DNA of 64,000 bases from the NCBI RefSeq assembly GCF_023115465.1, contig NZ_CP096034.1, positions 1,488,001-1,552,000 on the forward strand, written 5' to 3'. This stretch comes from Gottfriedia acidiceleris. GTDB lineage: Bacteria > Bacillota > Bacilli > Bacillales > Bacillaceae_G. Each line of letters starts with the position of its first letter. The stretch's first letter is position 1. The notes beneath the pieces were generated by a model. The model did not search any database, was not told the DNA's origin, and was given only the letters and a program-made list of their open reading frames with translations. A program made the translations under genes and the position numbers. Of the stretch, positions 1 to 8,881 are shown piece by piece.

Positions 1-573
1 GCAGAGGCTGGTGTAGATGGACTAATTTTAGTAGCATCAGGTGCTGGTGGACATGCTGGTAATTTAAATGGATTTGCGTTCGTTGATAGTGTTCGTACGT
101 TCTGGGACGGCATTATTGTGTTAGCAGGTGGAATTTCAACTGGTAAAAGTATATTGGCTGCACAAGCTGCAGGTGCTGATTTAGCTTATATGGGAACACG
201 CTTCATTGTTGCGAAGGAAAGCTTAGCAAATGATGAATACCGCCAAATGTTAGTTGATGCGACGCAAGATGATATCGTCCTGACTGATGCATTCTCTGGT
301 GTGAAAGCGAATATGTTAATTCCGAGTATAGTTAAGGCTGGTCTTGATCCTGAAACTTTGAAAAAGAAAGATAAAGTCGATTTCGATGGAATGAAAAGTG
401 AATCGAATGCGAAGGCTTGGAAAGAAATTTGGTCTGCTGGTCACGGTGTTGGGGCAATTACAAAAATCAGTTCAATTGCTGACATTATAGATGAGCTGGA
501 AGGAGAGTATAGTGAGGCAGTTAATAAATTAAATAGAAATGCTGAGAAATTAAAATCAACAGTAAGTAAATAA
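1..573 (+). CDS. Nitronate monooxygenase (2-nitropropane dioxygenase family), 3' part
   Basis: The reading frame is open from base 1, so the gene begins before the window; 190 codons remain. The visible part is the C-terminal half of an FMN-dependent TIM barrel. The motif ASGAGGHAG near the start and the phosphate-binding segment LAGGISTGKS followed by GADLAYMGTRF are characteristic of nitronate monooxygenases and the related FabK reductases. Family members oxidise alkyl nitronates such as propionate 3-nitronate. No partner gene is visible. Family assignment is firm; the substrate is inferred. Confidence 0.88.
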   Translation, partial: AEAGVDGLILVASGAGGHAGNLNGFAFVDSVRTFWDGIIVLAGGISTGKSILAAQAAGADLAYMGTRFIVAKESLANDEYRQMLVDATQDDIVLTDAFSGVKANMLIPSIVKAGLDPETLKKKDKVDFDGMKSESNAKAWKEIWSAGHGVGAITKISSIADIIDELEGEYSEAVNKLNRNAEKLKSTVSK

Positions 574-577
574 ATCA

Positions 578-641
578 TATTGTAAGCGTTTTACTTTCGT
601 GCAGTGAATCTATTGTTTAATTAGCATTTTAAGATTATAAT
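578..641 (+). promoter_or_regulatory. Sigma-A promoter for the formate dehydrogenase operon, with cre-like site
   Basis: TTGTTT at 613-618 and TATAAT at 636-641 are separated by exactly 17 bp, giving a predicted transcript start near 648. Just upstream, TGTAAGCGTTTTAC (581-594) resembles a catabolite response element but differs at its last conserved positions. The transcript would run about 180 nt before the fdhF-like start codon. Confidence 0.55.
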
Positions 642-745
642 TAACTTATTGAGATGGAATCATAGTATGGGAGATGTTATGACTCTATCAATTTAGTAAA
701 CAAAAAAATGGATTGGTATGTTAGTACGATTTGCTAATAAACTAT

Positions 746-805
746 TCCACCATGAAAACATTAATCCTATTTATCGGGAATGTGTATTTCATGGTGGATT
801 TTTTT
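746..805 (+). terminator. Hairpin plus T-run inside the fdhF leader (candidate attenuator)
   Basis: A 12-bp stem, TCCACCATGAAA (746-757) with TTTCATGGTGGA (787-798), is followed by seven T. It ends only 24 bp before the start codon at 830 and lies downstream of the best promoter (613-641). It could terminate the preceding gene, but any fdh transcript from that promoter must also cross it, so controlled readthrough is likely. Confidence 0.6.
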
Positions 806-829
806 ATGTGAAAAAAGGGGAGGAAAACC

Positions 830-3769
830 GTGAAAAATAACATGGTTACAATCACGATTGACGGGAAAGAAGTAATCGCAAAGCAAGGTTCTACAATCTT
901 ACAAATCATCAATCAAAATGAAATTAGTCATCCACAAATTTGTTATGTTCCTGAAGTCGATCCAATTCAAACTTGTGATACTTGTATTGTAGAAATAAAT
1001 GGTGAATTAAAACGTTCATGTTCAACTGAAGCAATGAGTGGAATGAATATTCAATTGACTTCACCTAAAGCGAAGGAAGCTCAAACTGAAGCAATGGATC
1101 GTTTATTAGAAAATCATTTATTATATTGCACAGTTTGTGATAATAATAATGGAAATTGTAAGCTACATAATACGGTAGAAGAAATGGGCATTGAACACCA
1201 AAAGTATCCTTATCAGCCAAAGGTTGCATCTTGTGAAGTAGACTTGACACATCCATTTTACCGATATGATCCAAATCAATGTATTGCATGTGGACAGTGT
1301 GTGGAAGTTTGTCAAAATTTGCAAGTCAATGAGACTTTATCAATTGATTGGGAAGCTGAGCGTCCACGTGTTATTTGGGACAAGGGTGTTTCAATTAATG
1401 ATTCTTCATGTGTAAGTTGCGGTCAATGTGTAACGATTTGTCCTTGTAATGCATTAATGGAAAAATCAATGCTTGGTGAAGCTGGTTTTATGACCGGATT
1501 AAAAGATGAGTTACTTGATCCGATGATCGATTTAGTCAAAAAAGTAGAGCCTGGATATAGTGGTATTTTCGCAGTTTCAGAAGTTGAAGCAGCAATGCGA
1601 GAAACAAGGACCAAAAAGACAAAAACAGTTTGTACATTTTGTGGTGTTGGCTGTACATTCGAGGTTTGGACGAAGGATCGAAAAATTTTAAAAGTTCAAC
1701 CAAGCTCTGATGCACCAGTTAATGCAATTTCGACTTGTGTAAAAGGTAAATTTGGTTGGGATTTTGTTAATTCCAAAGAGCGAATTACAAAGCCTTTAAT
1801 TCGAAAAAATGGCGTATTTGTTGAAGCGAGTTGGAATGAAGCCCTTGATTTAGTCGCAAGTAAACTTGGTTCCATTAAACAGGAATTTGGTAAAGGCTCT
1901 GTAGGATTTATTTCATCTTCAAAAATTACGAATGAAGAAAATTATTTAATTCAGAAGTTAGCACGACAAGTATTTGAAACAAATAATGTAGATAATTGCT
2001 CACGTTACTGTCAATCACCAGCAACAGATGGATTATTCCGTACAGTTGGTATGGGTGGAGATGCAGGAACGATAAAGGATATCGCAAAAGCGGGGCTAGT
2101 AATTATCGTCGGTGCCAATCCTGCAGAAGGTCATCCAGTACTTGCGACAAGAGTTAAGCGAGCACATAAACTACATGGACAAAAACTGATTGTTGCCGAT
2201 CTTCGTAAAAATGAAATGGCAGAGCGCTCTGATATCTTTATTAGACCAAAGCAAGGTACTGACCAAGTATGGCTGATGGCTGTAACAAAATATATCATTG
2301 ACCAAGGCTGGCATGATTTAAAATTCATCTATGAGAATGTTCATTTCTTTGAAGATTTTAAAGTTGTACTTGAGAAATATACGCTTGAATATGCCGAAAG
2401 TGTAACTGGAATTTCAAAGGAAACGTTAATTCAAATAGCTGAAATGATTCATGAGGCTGATGGAACTTGTATTTTATGGGGCATGGGCGTGACACAAAAC
2501 ACTGGTGGCTCTGATACATCTGCTGCGATCTCGAACTTATTGCTTGCAACAGGAAACTATAGACGCCCTGGTGCTGGCGCTTATCCGCTTCGTGGTCATA
2601 ATAATGTACAAGGTGCTTGTGATATGGGTACTCTTCCTGGTTGGCTTCCTGGTTACCAACATGTAACGGATGACAAGGCTCGCATGAAGTTTGAAAAAGC
2701 GTGGGGCGTTGAAATTGGAGGAAAACCTGGTTTAGATAATATTCAAATGCTTCAGTCAATCGAAAAAGGCGAAATGAAAGCTATGTACTTAGTTGGTGAA
2801 GATATGGCGCTGGTTGATTGTAATGCAAACCACGTACATGAAGTGTTATCAGATTTGGACTTCTTTGTCGTACAAGATCTCTTCTTTTCAAAAACAGCGC
2901 AATATGCGGATGTTATTTTACCTGCTGCGCCATCACTTGAAAAAGAAGGAACATTTACAAATACTGAGCGTCGAGTACAAAGATTATATCAAGCATTACC
3001 AACTCTTGGTGAATCGAAGGCTGACTGGTGGATTGTCCAAGAAATTGCAAACCGATTAGGTGCTAACTGGAATTATCAACATCCAAGTGAAATATTCGCT
3101 GAAATGGCAAGTTTAGCACCACTATTCTCACAAGCTAGCTACGAAGTGATGGAAGGCTGGGATAGTTTCCTTTGGGGAAGCTTAGACGGAGCAAGTACAC
3201 CACTGCTTTATGAGAATGGTTTTAATTTCCCTGATAAAAAGGCAAGATTTGCTTTAGCTGATTGGATGGAACCAACTGAGTTTGCAGAAGAGTTTGACCT
3301 ATTAATTAATAATGGGCGTATGCTTGAGCATTTCCATGAAGGGAATATGACGAATAAATCTTATGGTATTCAATTAAAAGTGCCTGAGATTTTTGTAGAG
3401 GTTTCACCAGAGCTTGCGAATGAACGGGGTATTAAAGATGGTTCACTAGTTCGATTAGTATCACCGTATGGAGCGCTGAAATTACCAGCATTAGTTACGG
3501 ACCGAGTTCAAAAAAATGAGTTGTTCTTACCGATGAATTCAACAAATAAAGAATCTGCAATCAATTTCTTAACAGGTCCAGCTAAAGATCACCGTACCAA
3601 TACACCAGCTTATAAACAAACGAAAGTACGTATGGAAGTATTACGTGTAGAAGGTGAAAGTCCGATGCCAAAGTCGAACCCACGTAATAAAAAGCGCAAC
3701 CCTCAAAACGGAGTTGAGGTACAGCGTAAATGGGAACGAAAAGGATATGTCCACTTAACGACAAAATAA
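830..3769 (+). CDS. Formate dehydrogenase-type molybdopterin oxidoreductase, alpha subunit (YrhE-like)
   Basis: This 979-residue protein matches cytosolic formate dehydrogenase alpha subunits such as B. subtilis YrhE in length and domain order. It has an N-terminal [2Fe-2S] ferredoxin domain (Cys38, 49, 52, 64), a His/Cys cluster region near 95-112, two [4Fe-4S] motifs (from Cys151 and Cys194), the catalytic-domain cluster CTFCGVGC from 268, then the bis-MGD domains. Family members oxidise formate to CO2. Cys394 takes the place of the catalytic Cys/Sec, but the next residue is Gln395 (NCSRYCQSP), where E. coli FdhF has a catalytic His. The GTG start follows GGGGAGG at 817-823. It is followed by the DUF1641 gene and fdhD, the usual Bacillus partners. 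Confidence 0.93.
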   Translation: MKNNMVTITIDGKEVIAKQGSTILQIINQNEISHPQICYVPEVDPIQTCDTCIVEINGELKRSCSTEAMSGMNIQLTSPKAKEAQTEAMDRLLENHLLYCTVCDNNNGNCKLHNTVEEMGIEHQKYPYQPKVASCEVDLTHPFYRYDPNQCIACGQCVEVCQNLQVNETLSIDWEAERPRVIWDKGVSINDSSCVSCGQCVTICPCNALMEKSMLGEAGFMTGLKDELLDPMIDLVKKVEPGYSGIFAVSEVEAAMRETRTKKTKTVCTFCGVGCTFEVWTKDRKILKVQPSSDAPVNAISTCVKGKFGWDFVNSKERITKPLIRKNGVFVEASWNEALDLVASKLGSIKQEFGKGSVGFISSSKITNEENYLIQKLARQVFETNNVDNCSRYCQSPATDGLFRTVGMGGDAGTIKDIAKAGLVIIVGANPAEGHPVLATRVKRAHKLHGQKLIVADLRKNEMAERSDIFIRPKQGTDQVWLMAVTKYIIDQGWHDLKFIYENVHFFEDFKVVLEKYTLEYAESVTGISKETLIQIAEMIHEADGTCILWGMGVTQNTGGSDTSAAISNLLLATGNYRRPGAGAYPLRGHNNVQGACDMGTLPGWLPGYQHVTDDKARMKFEKAWGVEIGGKPGLDNIQMLQSIEKGEMKAMYLVGEDMALVDCNANHVHEVLSDLDFFVVQDLFFSKTAQYADVILPAAPSLEKEGTFTNTERRVQRLYQALPTLGESKADWWIVQEIANRLGANWNYQHPSEIFAEMASLAPLFSQASYEVMEGWDSFLWGSLDGASTPLLYENGFNFPDKKARFALADWMEPTEFAEEFDLLINNGRMLEHFHEGNMTNKSYGIQLKVPEIFVEVSPELANERGIKDGSLVRLVSPYGALKLPALVTDRVQKNELFLPMNSTNKESAINFLTGPAKDHRTNTPAYKQTKVRMEVLRVEGESPMPKSNPRNKKRNPQNGVEVQRKWERKGYVHLTTK

Positions 3770-3781
3770 AGGAGAATCAAG

Positions 3782-4261
3782 ATGGCACAACCAATCACGA
3801 CGATTCAAAAATACGTACCGACAAAAGAAGAGCAAAACCAACAGAAACTAGAGGATTTGAAGCTTTTATTAGCAGAAAATGAAGATTCTTTAAATAAAAT
3901 TTTAAACATCGTTTCGGAATTAAATGAAACAGGTGTCCTTGAAGCTGCAAATGCAATGCTACAATCCAAAGAGAAAATTACAAAAATTGCTTTAGGACAA
4001 ATGAACCGCGAGCCAGTCACGAATATCATCAATCATATTATGGGAGCTGCAGGTGCACTTTCAAGTGTGGAACCAGAGTTAACAACAAAGCTAGTCAATT
4101 CCGTAACAAAAGGAATCGATGAAGGAAATAAACATCTTGAAAAGGATGACAAAGTAGGAATTCTTGATTTAGTAAAAGTTTTAAAAGATCCAGATGTAAA
4201 TCGTGCAGTTGGTTTTGGTATTAATTTTCTAAAAGGTATGGGAAAAGGTCTAAAAGAATAA
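3782..4261 (+). CDS. DUF1641 protein (YrhD-like)
   Basis: The gene starts 12 bp after the dehydrogenase gene with AAGGAG before the ATG and encodes 159 residues, the size of B. subtilis YrhD. It is rich in helices, with a Leu/Glu-rich N-terminal half and a GINFLKGMGKGL tail typical of DUF1641. It has no catalytic motif and no membrane segment. DUF1641 proteins are regularly encoded next to this dehydrogenase type, so a role as accessory or second subunit is inferred from context; its biochemical function is not established. Confidence 0.85.
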   Translation: MAQPITTIQKYVPTKEEQNQQKLEDLKLLLAENEDSLNKILNIVSELNETGVLEAANAMLQSKEKITKIALGQMNREPVTNIINHIMGAAGALSSVEPELTTKLVNSVTKGIDEGNKHLEKDDKVGILDLVKVLKDPDVNRAVGFGINFLKGMGKGLKE

Positions 4262-4302
4262 TAGAAAAAACAATTTGTATTTAATAGAAAAGAGATTAAT
4301 AA

Positions 4303-4346
4303 TAAGAGATGAACCTTTTAATCAAAATTGAAAGCTTCATCTCTTA
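4303..4346 (+). terminator. Intra-operon hairpin between the DUF1641 gene and fdhD
   Basis: A perfect 11-bp stem (4303-4313 with 4336-4346) encloses a 22-nt loop, and ATGAATATTTTTT follows. It could act as a partial terminator or mRNA stabiliser, lowering fdhD relative to the dehydrogenase. The TTG at 4328 lies inside the loop, which argues against its use as the fdhD start. Confidence 0.5.
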
Positions 4347-4408
4347 ATGAATATTTTTTCGGAAAACACAATAAAAAAAATAATTCAGGAAGAAGGGAAT
4401 CTTTAACG

Positions 4409-5200
4409 ATGCTACCAACTGAAGTGAGAAGAAGAATTCTCCGCTTTGAAAATGGTGAAACAAACTATATTGAAGACAGCGTTGTCACAGAATTTCCCGT
4501 TACAGTAAAAATCAATGGACAAGAATTTGTTACGTTGGTCAGTACGCCAGAATACATTGAGGATATGGTCGTAGGATTTCTAGCATCCGAAGGGGTTATC
4601 CGAAAATACGAGGATATTGAAAACATATGGTTTCAAGAAAAAGAAGGCTTTGTCCATGTAAAAACAAAGAATATTAATCCATATTATAAGGATATTCAAA
4701 GTAAAAGATATATTACATCATGCTGTGGAATGAGTAGACAAGGGTTCGTTTTTGTAAATGATGCATTAACTGCAAAAATAATGAAAGAAGTGAATGTTCA
4801 ACTATCAATTCAAGATTGTTTTCGGTTAATGAAAGAAATGCAACAGTCTGCATTTTTGTTTCATGAAACAGGCGGAGTCCATAATGCTGCTTTATGTGAT
4901 TTAAATGGGATCGTTTTGAATAGAATGGATATTGGTAGGCATAATGCATTAGATAAAATTTATGGATATTGTCTAAAAAATAATATTCGTATTTCAGATA
5001 AAATAATTGTTTTTAGTGGGCGATTGTCTTCTGAAATTTTACTAAAAGTAGCTAAAATTGGTTGTGAGGTCATATTAACTAAATCAGCTCCAACAGAATT
5101 GGCACTTCAATTAGCTGAAGAATTAGGTATTACGACAGTTGGATTTATTCGAAATCAGTCACTTAATGTCTATACTCATTCAAAGCGTATTGTGAAATAG
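4409..5200 (+). CDS. fdhD: Formate dehydrogenase accessory sulfurtransferase FdhD
   Basis: FdhD passes sulfur from a cysteine desulfurase to the bis-MGD cofactor of formate dehydrogenase, which is essential for its activity. The protein has the conserved loop TSCCGMSRQ carrying the active cysteine, and HETGGVHNAAL, GRHNALDKI and FSGRLSSE, all family signatures. I chose the ATG at 4409 (264 residues, near the B. subtilis length) with AGGAAGAAGGG upstream. The frame extends to a TTG at 4328, but that codon lies in a hairpin loop and the extra 27 residues do not look like FdhD. Confidence 0.94.
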   Translation: MLPTEVRRRILRFENGETNYIEDSVVTEFPVTVKINGQEFVTLVSTPEYIEDMVVGFLASEGVIRKYEDIENIWFQEKEGFVHVKTKNINPYYKDIQSKRYITSCCGMSRQGFVFVNDALTAKIMKEVNVQLSIQDCFRLMKEMQQSAFLFHETGGVHNAALCDLNGIVLNRMDIGRHNALDKIYGYCLKNNIRISDKIIVFSGRLSSEILLKVAKIGCEVILTKSAPTELALQLAEELGITTVGFIRNQSLNVYTHSKRIVK

Positions 5201-5239
5201 AAGTTAAAAACAATTTATGAAATAAAAAGAAGTGAGGCA

Positions 5240-6271
5240 ATGGTTATGAAAAATGTTGCATTGGATAAACATCATCGACCTTTACAGGATTTACGTATAT
5301 CTGTTACCGATCGCTGCAATTTTCGTTGCCGTTATTGTATGCCGGAAGAAATTTTTGGTCAGGACTATTCTTTTTTATCACAAGATAACATACTATCCTT
5401 TGATGAAATTGAAAGATTAACGCGTATTTTTGTATCTTTAGGGGTAAGAAAAATTAGAATGACTGGTGGAGAACCTTTATTACGTAAAAATTTACCTAAA
5501 CTCATTGAACGATTAAATAAAATAGATGGCGTTGAAGATATTGCTTTAACAACAAACGGTACTTTACTTAAAAAGTTTGCAAAAGATTTATATGAAGCTG
5601 GTTTAAGAAGAGTGACCGTTAGTATAGATTCTTTAGATGAAGAACGATTTTCATATATGACTGGTAATCGAGGAAATGTAAAGTCTGTCCTTGAAGGGAT
5701 ACAAGCTGCTTCTGATATCGGAATGAAGGTTAAAATCAATATGGTTGTTCAAAAAGGTAAAAATGAACAAGATATTATCCCGATGGCACAATATTTTAAA
5801 GAGAAAAAACATATTCTTCGTTTTATTGAGTATATGGATGTTGGAAATTATAACGGATGGAGACTCGATGAAGTAGTAGGAAAACAAACAATCATCGATA
5901 TGATCAATGAAGTCATGCCTTTAGAATTTACAGAAGCTAATTATGTAGGAGAAGTTGCGAATCGATATCGCTACAAAGATAGTGATGATGAAATTGGCAT
6001 TATTTCATCGGTGACAGATTCATTTTGTTCAACTTGCACAAGAGCACGCATATCTGCAGAAGGAAAATTGTATACTTGTTTATTTGCAACAAAAGGGTAT
6101 GATTTAAAAGAATTAGTAAGATCTAACCAAGATGATGAACAAATAAAAGAAACGATTCATACGATATGGACCAATCGATTTGATCGTTACTCAGATGAAC
6201 GATTAAGTAATACGAAAAAAGTGAATGATAAATCATCACATAAAATTGAAATGTCCCATATAGGTGGTTAA
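5240..6271 (+). CDS. moaA: GTP 3',8-cyclase MoaA
   Basis: This radical SAM enzyme carries out the first step of molybdenum cofactor synthesis, converting GTP to 3',8-cyclo-7,8-dihydro-GTP. The SAM-cluster cysteines are Cys26, 30 and 33 ([10 protein letters not shown]). The C-terminal GTP-binding [4Fe-4S] cluster uses Cys263, 266 and 280. The protein ends in the conserved GG needed for activity in trans. At 343 residues the length is normal. ATG codons at 5240 and 5246 are both possible; AAGTGAGG at about 5230-5237 fits the second better. It is downstream of fdhD and followed by an unusual structured spacer before moeB. Confidence 0.96.
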   Translation: MVMKNVALDKHHRPLQDLRISVTDRCNFRCRYCMPEEIFGQDYSFLSQDNILSFDEIERLTRIFVSLGVRKIRMTGGEPLLRKNLPKLIERLNKIDGVEDIALTTNGTLLKKFAKDLYEAGLRRVTVSIDSLDEERFSYMTGNRGNVKSVLEGIQAASDIGMKVKINMVVQKGKNEQDIIPMAQYFKEKKHILRFIEYMDVGNYNGWRLDEVVGKQTIIDMINEVMPLEFTEANYVGEVANRYRYKDSDDEIGIISSVTDSFCSTCTRARISAEGKLYTCLFATKGYDLKELVRSNQDDEQIKETIHTIWTNRFDRYSDERLSNTKKVNDKSSHKIEMSHIGG

Positions 6272-6291
6272 TCATTATCAATAATAGAAGG

Positions 6292-6319
6292 TTTGGAGTT
6301 TATGCAATTTCTGTATAAT
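6292..6319 (+). promoter_or_regulatory. Candidate promoter before the moeB leader
   Basis: A consensus -10 TATAAT (6314-6319) lies 16 bp after TTTGGA (6292-6297). It would start a transcript near 6326 with a 200-nt untranslated leader ahead of moeB, giving moeB-moaC their own control inside the cofactor cluster. Confidence 0.45.
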
Positions 6320-6325
6320 TCTTTC

Positions 6326-6525
6326 ACTAAAAATTAGAAAGTGATGATTGGTATCTCTGTTCGTATAGCAGGGGAATTAAGCAGCATTCAGAACTCCTTA
6401 TATGATGAGGATTTCTTAATGCTGCTTTATTTAATAGAGGGAAAAAGCAGAAAAATTGGTGAGGATACCTGGAGAAAATTTTTTATCTCTTTCGCTAGGT
6501 CCTGCTCTTTAATGGAGGATATCTT
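6326..6525 (+). ncRNA. Candidate structured leader RNA upstream of moeB
   Basis: The spacer between moaA and moeB folds into several helices: AAGCAGCATT (6379-6388) with AATGCTGCTT (6418-6427), capped by TCCTTA/TGAGGA (6395-6400/6406-6411), and AGCAGGG (6367-6373) with TCCTGCT (6500-6506). A competing helix pairs 6463-6470 with AGGTCC (6497-6502), which overlaps the previous one by three bases. The moeB Shine-Dalgarno (6514-6518) follows directly. The pattern suggests a riboswitch or another cis-acting RNA. By eye it does not match TPP, SAM, FMN, cobalamin, lysine or c-di-GMP consensus sequences, and I could not test the Moco family. Confidence 0.5.
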
Positions 6526-7542
6526 ATGTCAGAACGTTATTCACGTCAGCAGCTTTTTACCCCGATTGGTGAAAATGGACAAGAATTAATTAGAACGAAA
6601 CATGTTTTAATTGTTGGGGCAGGTGCATTAGGAAGTGCTAGCGCGGAGGCACTTGTTCGAGCTGGAATTGGAAAGTTAACTTTAATTGACCGAGATTATG
6701 TTGAAATGAGTAACTTGCAAAGGCAACAGCTGTATACTGAAGAAGATGCATTTGAGAAATTGCCGAAAGTAATTGCCGCTAAAGGGCGTCTCCAAAAAAT
6801 AAATTCAGATGTGTTCATTAATGCACTAGTAATGGATGCAAGTGCAGATAATATGGAAGTCCATTTGAAGGACACTGATGTTATCATTGATGCAACAGAT
6901 AATTTTGATATTCGGTTTATCATAAATGATTTATCTCAGAAATATGAAATTCCATGGGTGTATGGCTCTTGTGTTGGGAGTGTTGGTATGTGTTGCACGA
7001 TTCTACCAAGTAAAACGCCATGTTTAAATTGCATATTAAAAGGTGTACCAGTACCTGGGGCGACATGTGACACAGCTGGAGTCATTAGTCCTGCCGTACA
7101 ATTAGTAGCGGCATACCAGGTTGCTGAAGTATTAAAACTATTAGTTGAGGATTATTCAGCGGTTAATCCAAAATTTCTTACATTTGATTTATGGAATAAT
7201 CAGCATTTTTCATTTAAAGTGACGAAACTCAAATCAGATGATTGTCCTTCATGCGGAACAAATAGATCATATCCTTATTTAGCTTTTGAAAATCAAACGA
7301 AAACAAGTAAACTTTGTGGACGAAACACGGTTCAAATTAGACCTTCAAGGACTAAAAGTTACGACTTTAATGAACTAGAAATTCAACTAAAACAACACGG
7401 AAAAGTTCAACGAAATCCTTATTTGATTTCTTGTCAGATAGAAGATTATCGATTTGTTGTTTTTCAGGATGGTAGGGTGTTTGTTCACGGAACAAATGAT
7501 ATACAGGAAGCTAAAAAACTATATTATCGTTTATTAGGTTAA
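6526..7542 (+). CDS. moeB: Molybdopterin-synthase adenylyltransferase MoeB/ThiF family
   Basis: This E1-like enzyme adenylates the C-terminal glycine of MoaD so that it can receive sulfur. It has the ATP-binding loop GAGALGS at 31-37 and two zinc Cys pairs (CLNC and CPSC). The N-terminal RYSRQ segment is typical, and the length of 338 residues matches Bacillus MoeB. The ATG has GGAGG seven bases upstream. Its substrate moaD is four genes downstream; with no thiamine genes nearby, MoeB is preferred over ThiF. Confidence 0.93.
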   Translation: MSERYSRQQLFTPIGENGQELIRTKHVLIVGAGALGSASAEALVRAGIGKLTLIDRDYVEMSNLQRQQLYTEEDAFEKLPKVIAAKGRLQKINSDVFINALVMDASADNMEVHLKDTDVIIDATDNFDIRFIINDLSQKYEIPWVYGSCVGSVGMCCTILPSKTPCLNCILKGVPVPGATCDTAGVISPAVQLVAAYQVAEVLKLLVEDYSAVNPKFLTFDLWNNQHFSFKVTKLKSDDCPSCGTNRSYPYLAFENQTKTSKLCGRNTVQIRPSRTKSYDFNELEIQLKQHGKVQRNPYLISCQIEDYRFVVFQDGRVFVHGTNDIQEAKKLYYRLLG

Positions 7543-7561
7543 TAGAGAGAGGTTGAAAAGA

Positions 7562-8851
7562 ATGGTTGAAAAAAGAGTACCACTACCGATTGAAGAAGCA
7601 GTTCGTAAAGTGATGGATTTTGCCAAACACGGATCACAAGAAATGGTATCAATCGATTTAGCATATGGCCGAGTATTAGCTGATGATATAAAAGCTGATC
7701 AGGATATACCTGCTTTTGACCGCTCTCCATATGATGGCTTCGCGATTCGCGCTGAAGATACTATTCTTACAAGCAATGAAAATCCAACAATCTTTGAAGT
7801 AGTTGGAGAAATTGGAGCCGGTTCAGTTTTTCCAAATGAAGTAGGTCCATTACAGGCCGTTCGGATTATGACAGGGGCTCAAATACCTCAAGGTTGTTCA
7901 GCCGTTGTTATGCTAGAATTAGCGAAAGAGATTAAAACTGAAGGTAAAACTTTTATTGAAATTAAACGTTCTTATCAAAAAGGCGACAATATTTCATTCC
8001 AAGGCGAAGAAACGCATAAAGGTGATATTCTTGTTATGAAGGGTACTGAAATCAACCCAGGAGTAATTGCTTTACTTGCTACTTTTGGATATCGTCAAGT
8101 TCCTGTAGCGAAAAAGCCAATCATTGGAGTTATTGCAACAGGTAGTGAGCTACTTGATGTCGATGAACCACTTGAACCTGGTAAAATTCGCAATAGTAAT
8201 TCCTATATGGTGCTCGCTCAAATTCAAAAAGCTGGTGCAATCCCTAAATATTTAGGAAAGTTTAGCGATGATTTTGATACTTGTTTTTTAGAAGTTCAAA
8301 ATGCCTTAGAGCAAGTTGATATTCTAATTACGACCGGTGGAGTATCTGTCGGTGATTATGACTATTTACCAGATATTTACGCAAGATTAGGAGCTACCGT
8401 TTTATTTAATAAAATTGCCATGCGTCCAGGAAGTGTAACAACAGTAGCGCATTTAGAAAATAAATTATTATTCGGTTTATCTGGAAATCCATCTGCTTGT
8501 TTTGTTGGATTTGAGCTATTTGTTAGACCAATTATTCAAACTTATTTATTTAACGAAACACCACATTTAAAAAGAGTTAGTGCAATTTTAGGAGAAAATT
8601 TTCCAAAGCCAAATCCTTTTACAAGATTTGTAAGAGGTAAAATTGTTTATCATGAAGGTCAATTAACAGCAATTCCTGCAGGTTTTGATAAGTCTAGCGC
8701 CGTATCTTCATTAGCTTATACGGATGCTTTTATTGTTTTACCTGGAGGAACTAGAAAATATGAAAAAGGTATGTCGGTCGACTTATTATTATTAGAAGAC
8801 CATGAAGGAAGTAAATGGCCTTGGTATGATTTTGTACCTGCATATAAGTAA
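7562..8851 (+). CDS. moeA: Molybdopterin molybdenumtransferase MoeA
   Basis: MoeA inserts molybdate into adenylated molybdopterin. Family landmarks are PAFDRSPYDGFA near residue 50, the MogA-like domain with TGSELL and TTGGVSVGDYD, and GLSGNPSACFVGFE. The 429-residue length is standard. I chose the ATG at 7562, nine bases after AGAGAGG; the frame also opens at a TTG at 7553, which is too close to that site. The gene sits 19 bp after moeB. Confidence 0.95.
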   Translation: MVEKRVPLPIEEAVRKVMDFAKHGSQEMVSIDLAYGRVLADDIKADQDIPAFDRSPYDGFAIRAEDTILTSNENPTIFEVVGEIGAGSVFPNEVGPLQAVRIMTGAQIPQGCSAVVMLELAKEIKTEGKTFIEIKRSYQKGDNISFQGEETHKGDILVMKGTEINPGVIALLATFGYRQVPVAKKPIIGVIATGSELLDVDEPLEPGKIRNSNSYMVLAQIQKAGAIPKYLGKFSDDFDTCFLEVQNALEQVDILITTGGVSVGDYDYLPDIYARLGATVLFNKIAMRPGSVTTVAHLENKLLFGLSGNPSACFVGFELFVRPIIQTYLFNETPHLKRVSAILGENFPKPNPFTRFVRGKIVYHEGQLTAIPAGFDKSSAVSSLAYTDAFIVLPGGTRKYEKGMSVDLLLLEDHEGSKWPWYDFVPAYK

Positions 8852-8881
8852 ATAGAACGCTATTAATTTAAGAAAAGTGAA

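Noticed and set aside
581-594. Consensus catabolite response element upstream of the formate dehydrogenase promoter
   Set aside because: TGTAAGCGTTTTAC fails at the terminal conserved bases; noted only as cre-like.
4328-4408. N-terminal extension of FdhD from TTG 4328
   Set aside because: The TTG lies in a hairpin loop, there is no ribosome site, and FdhD proteins begin near the ATG at 4409.
6341-6589. 82-codon ORF overlapping the start of moeB
   Set aside because: It crosses stable hairpins, has no ribosome site and its translation resembles no protein; the region is better explained as a structured leader.
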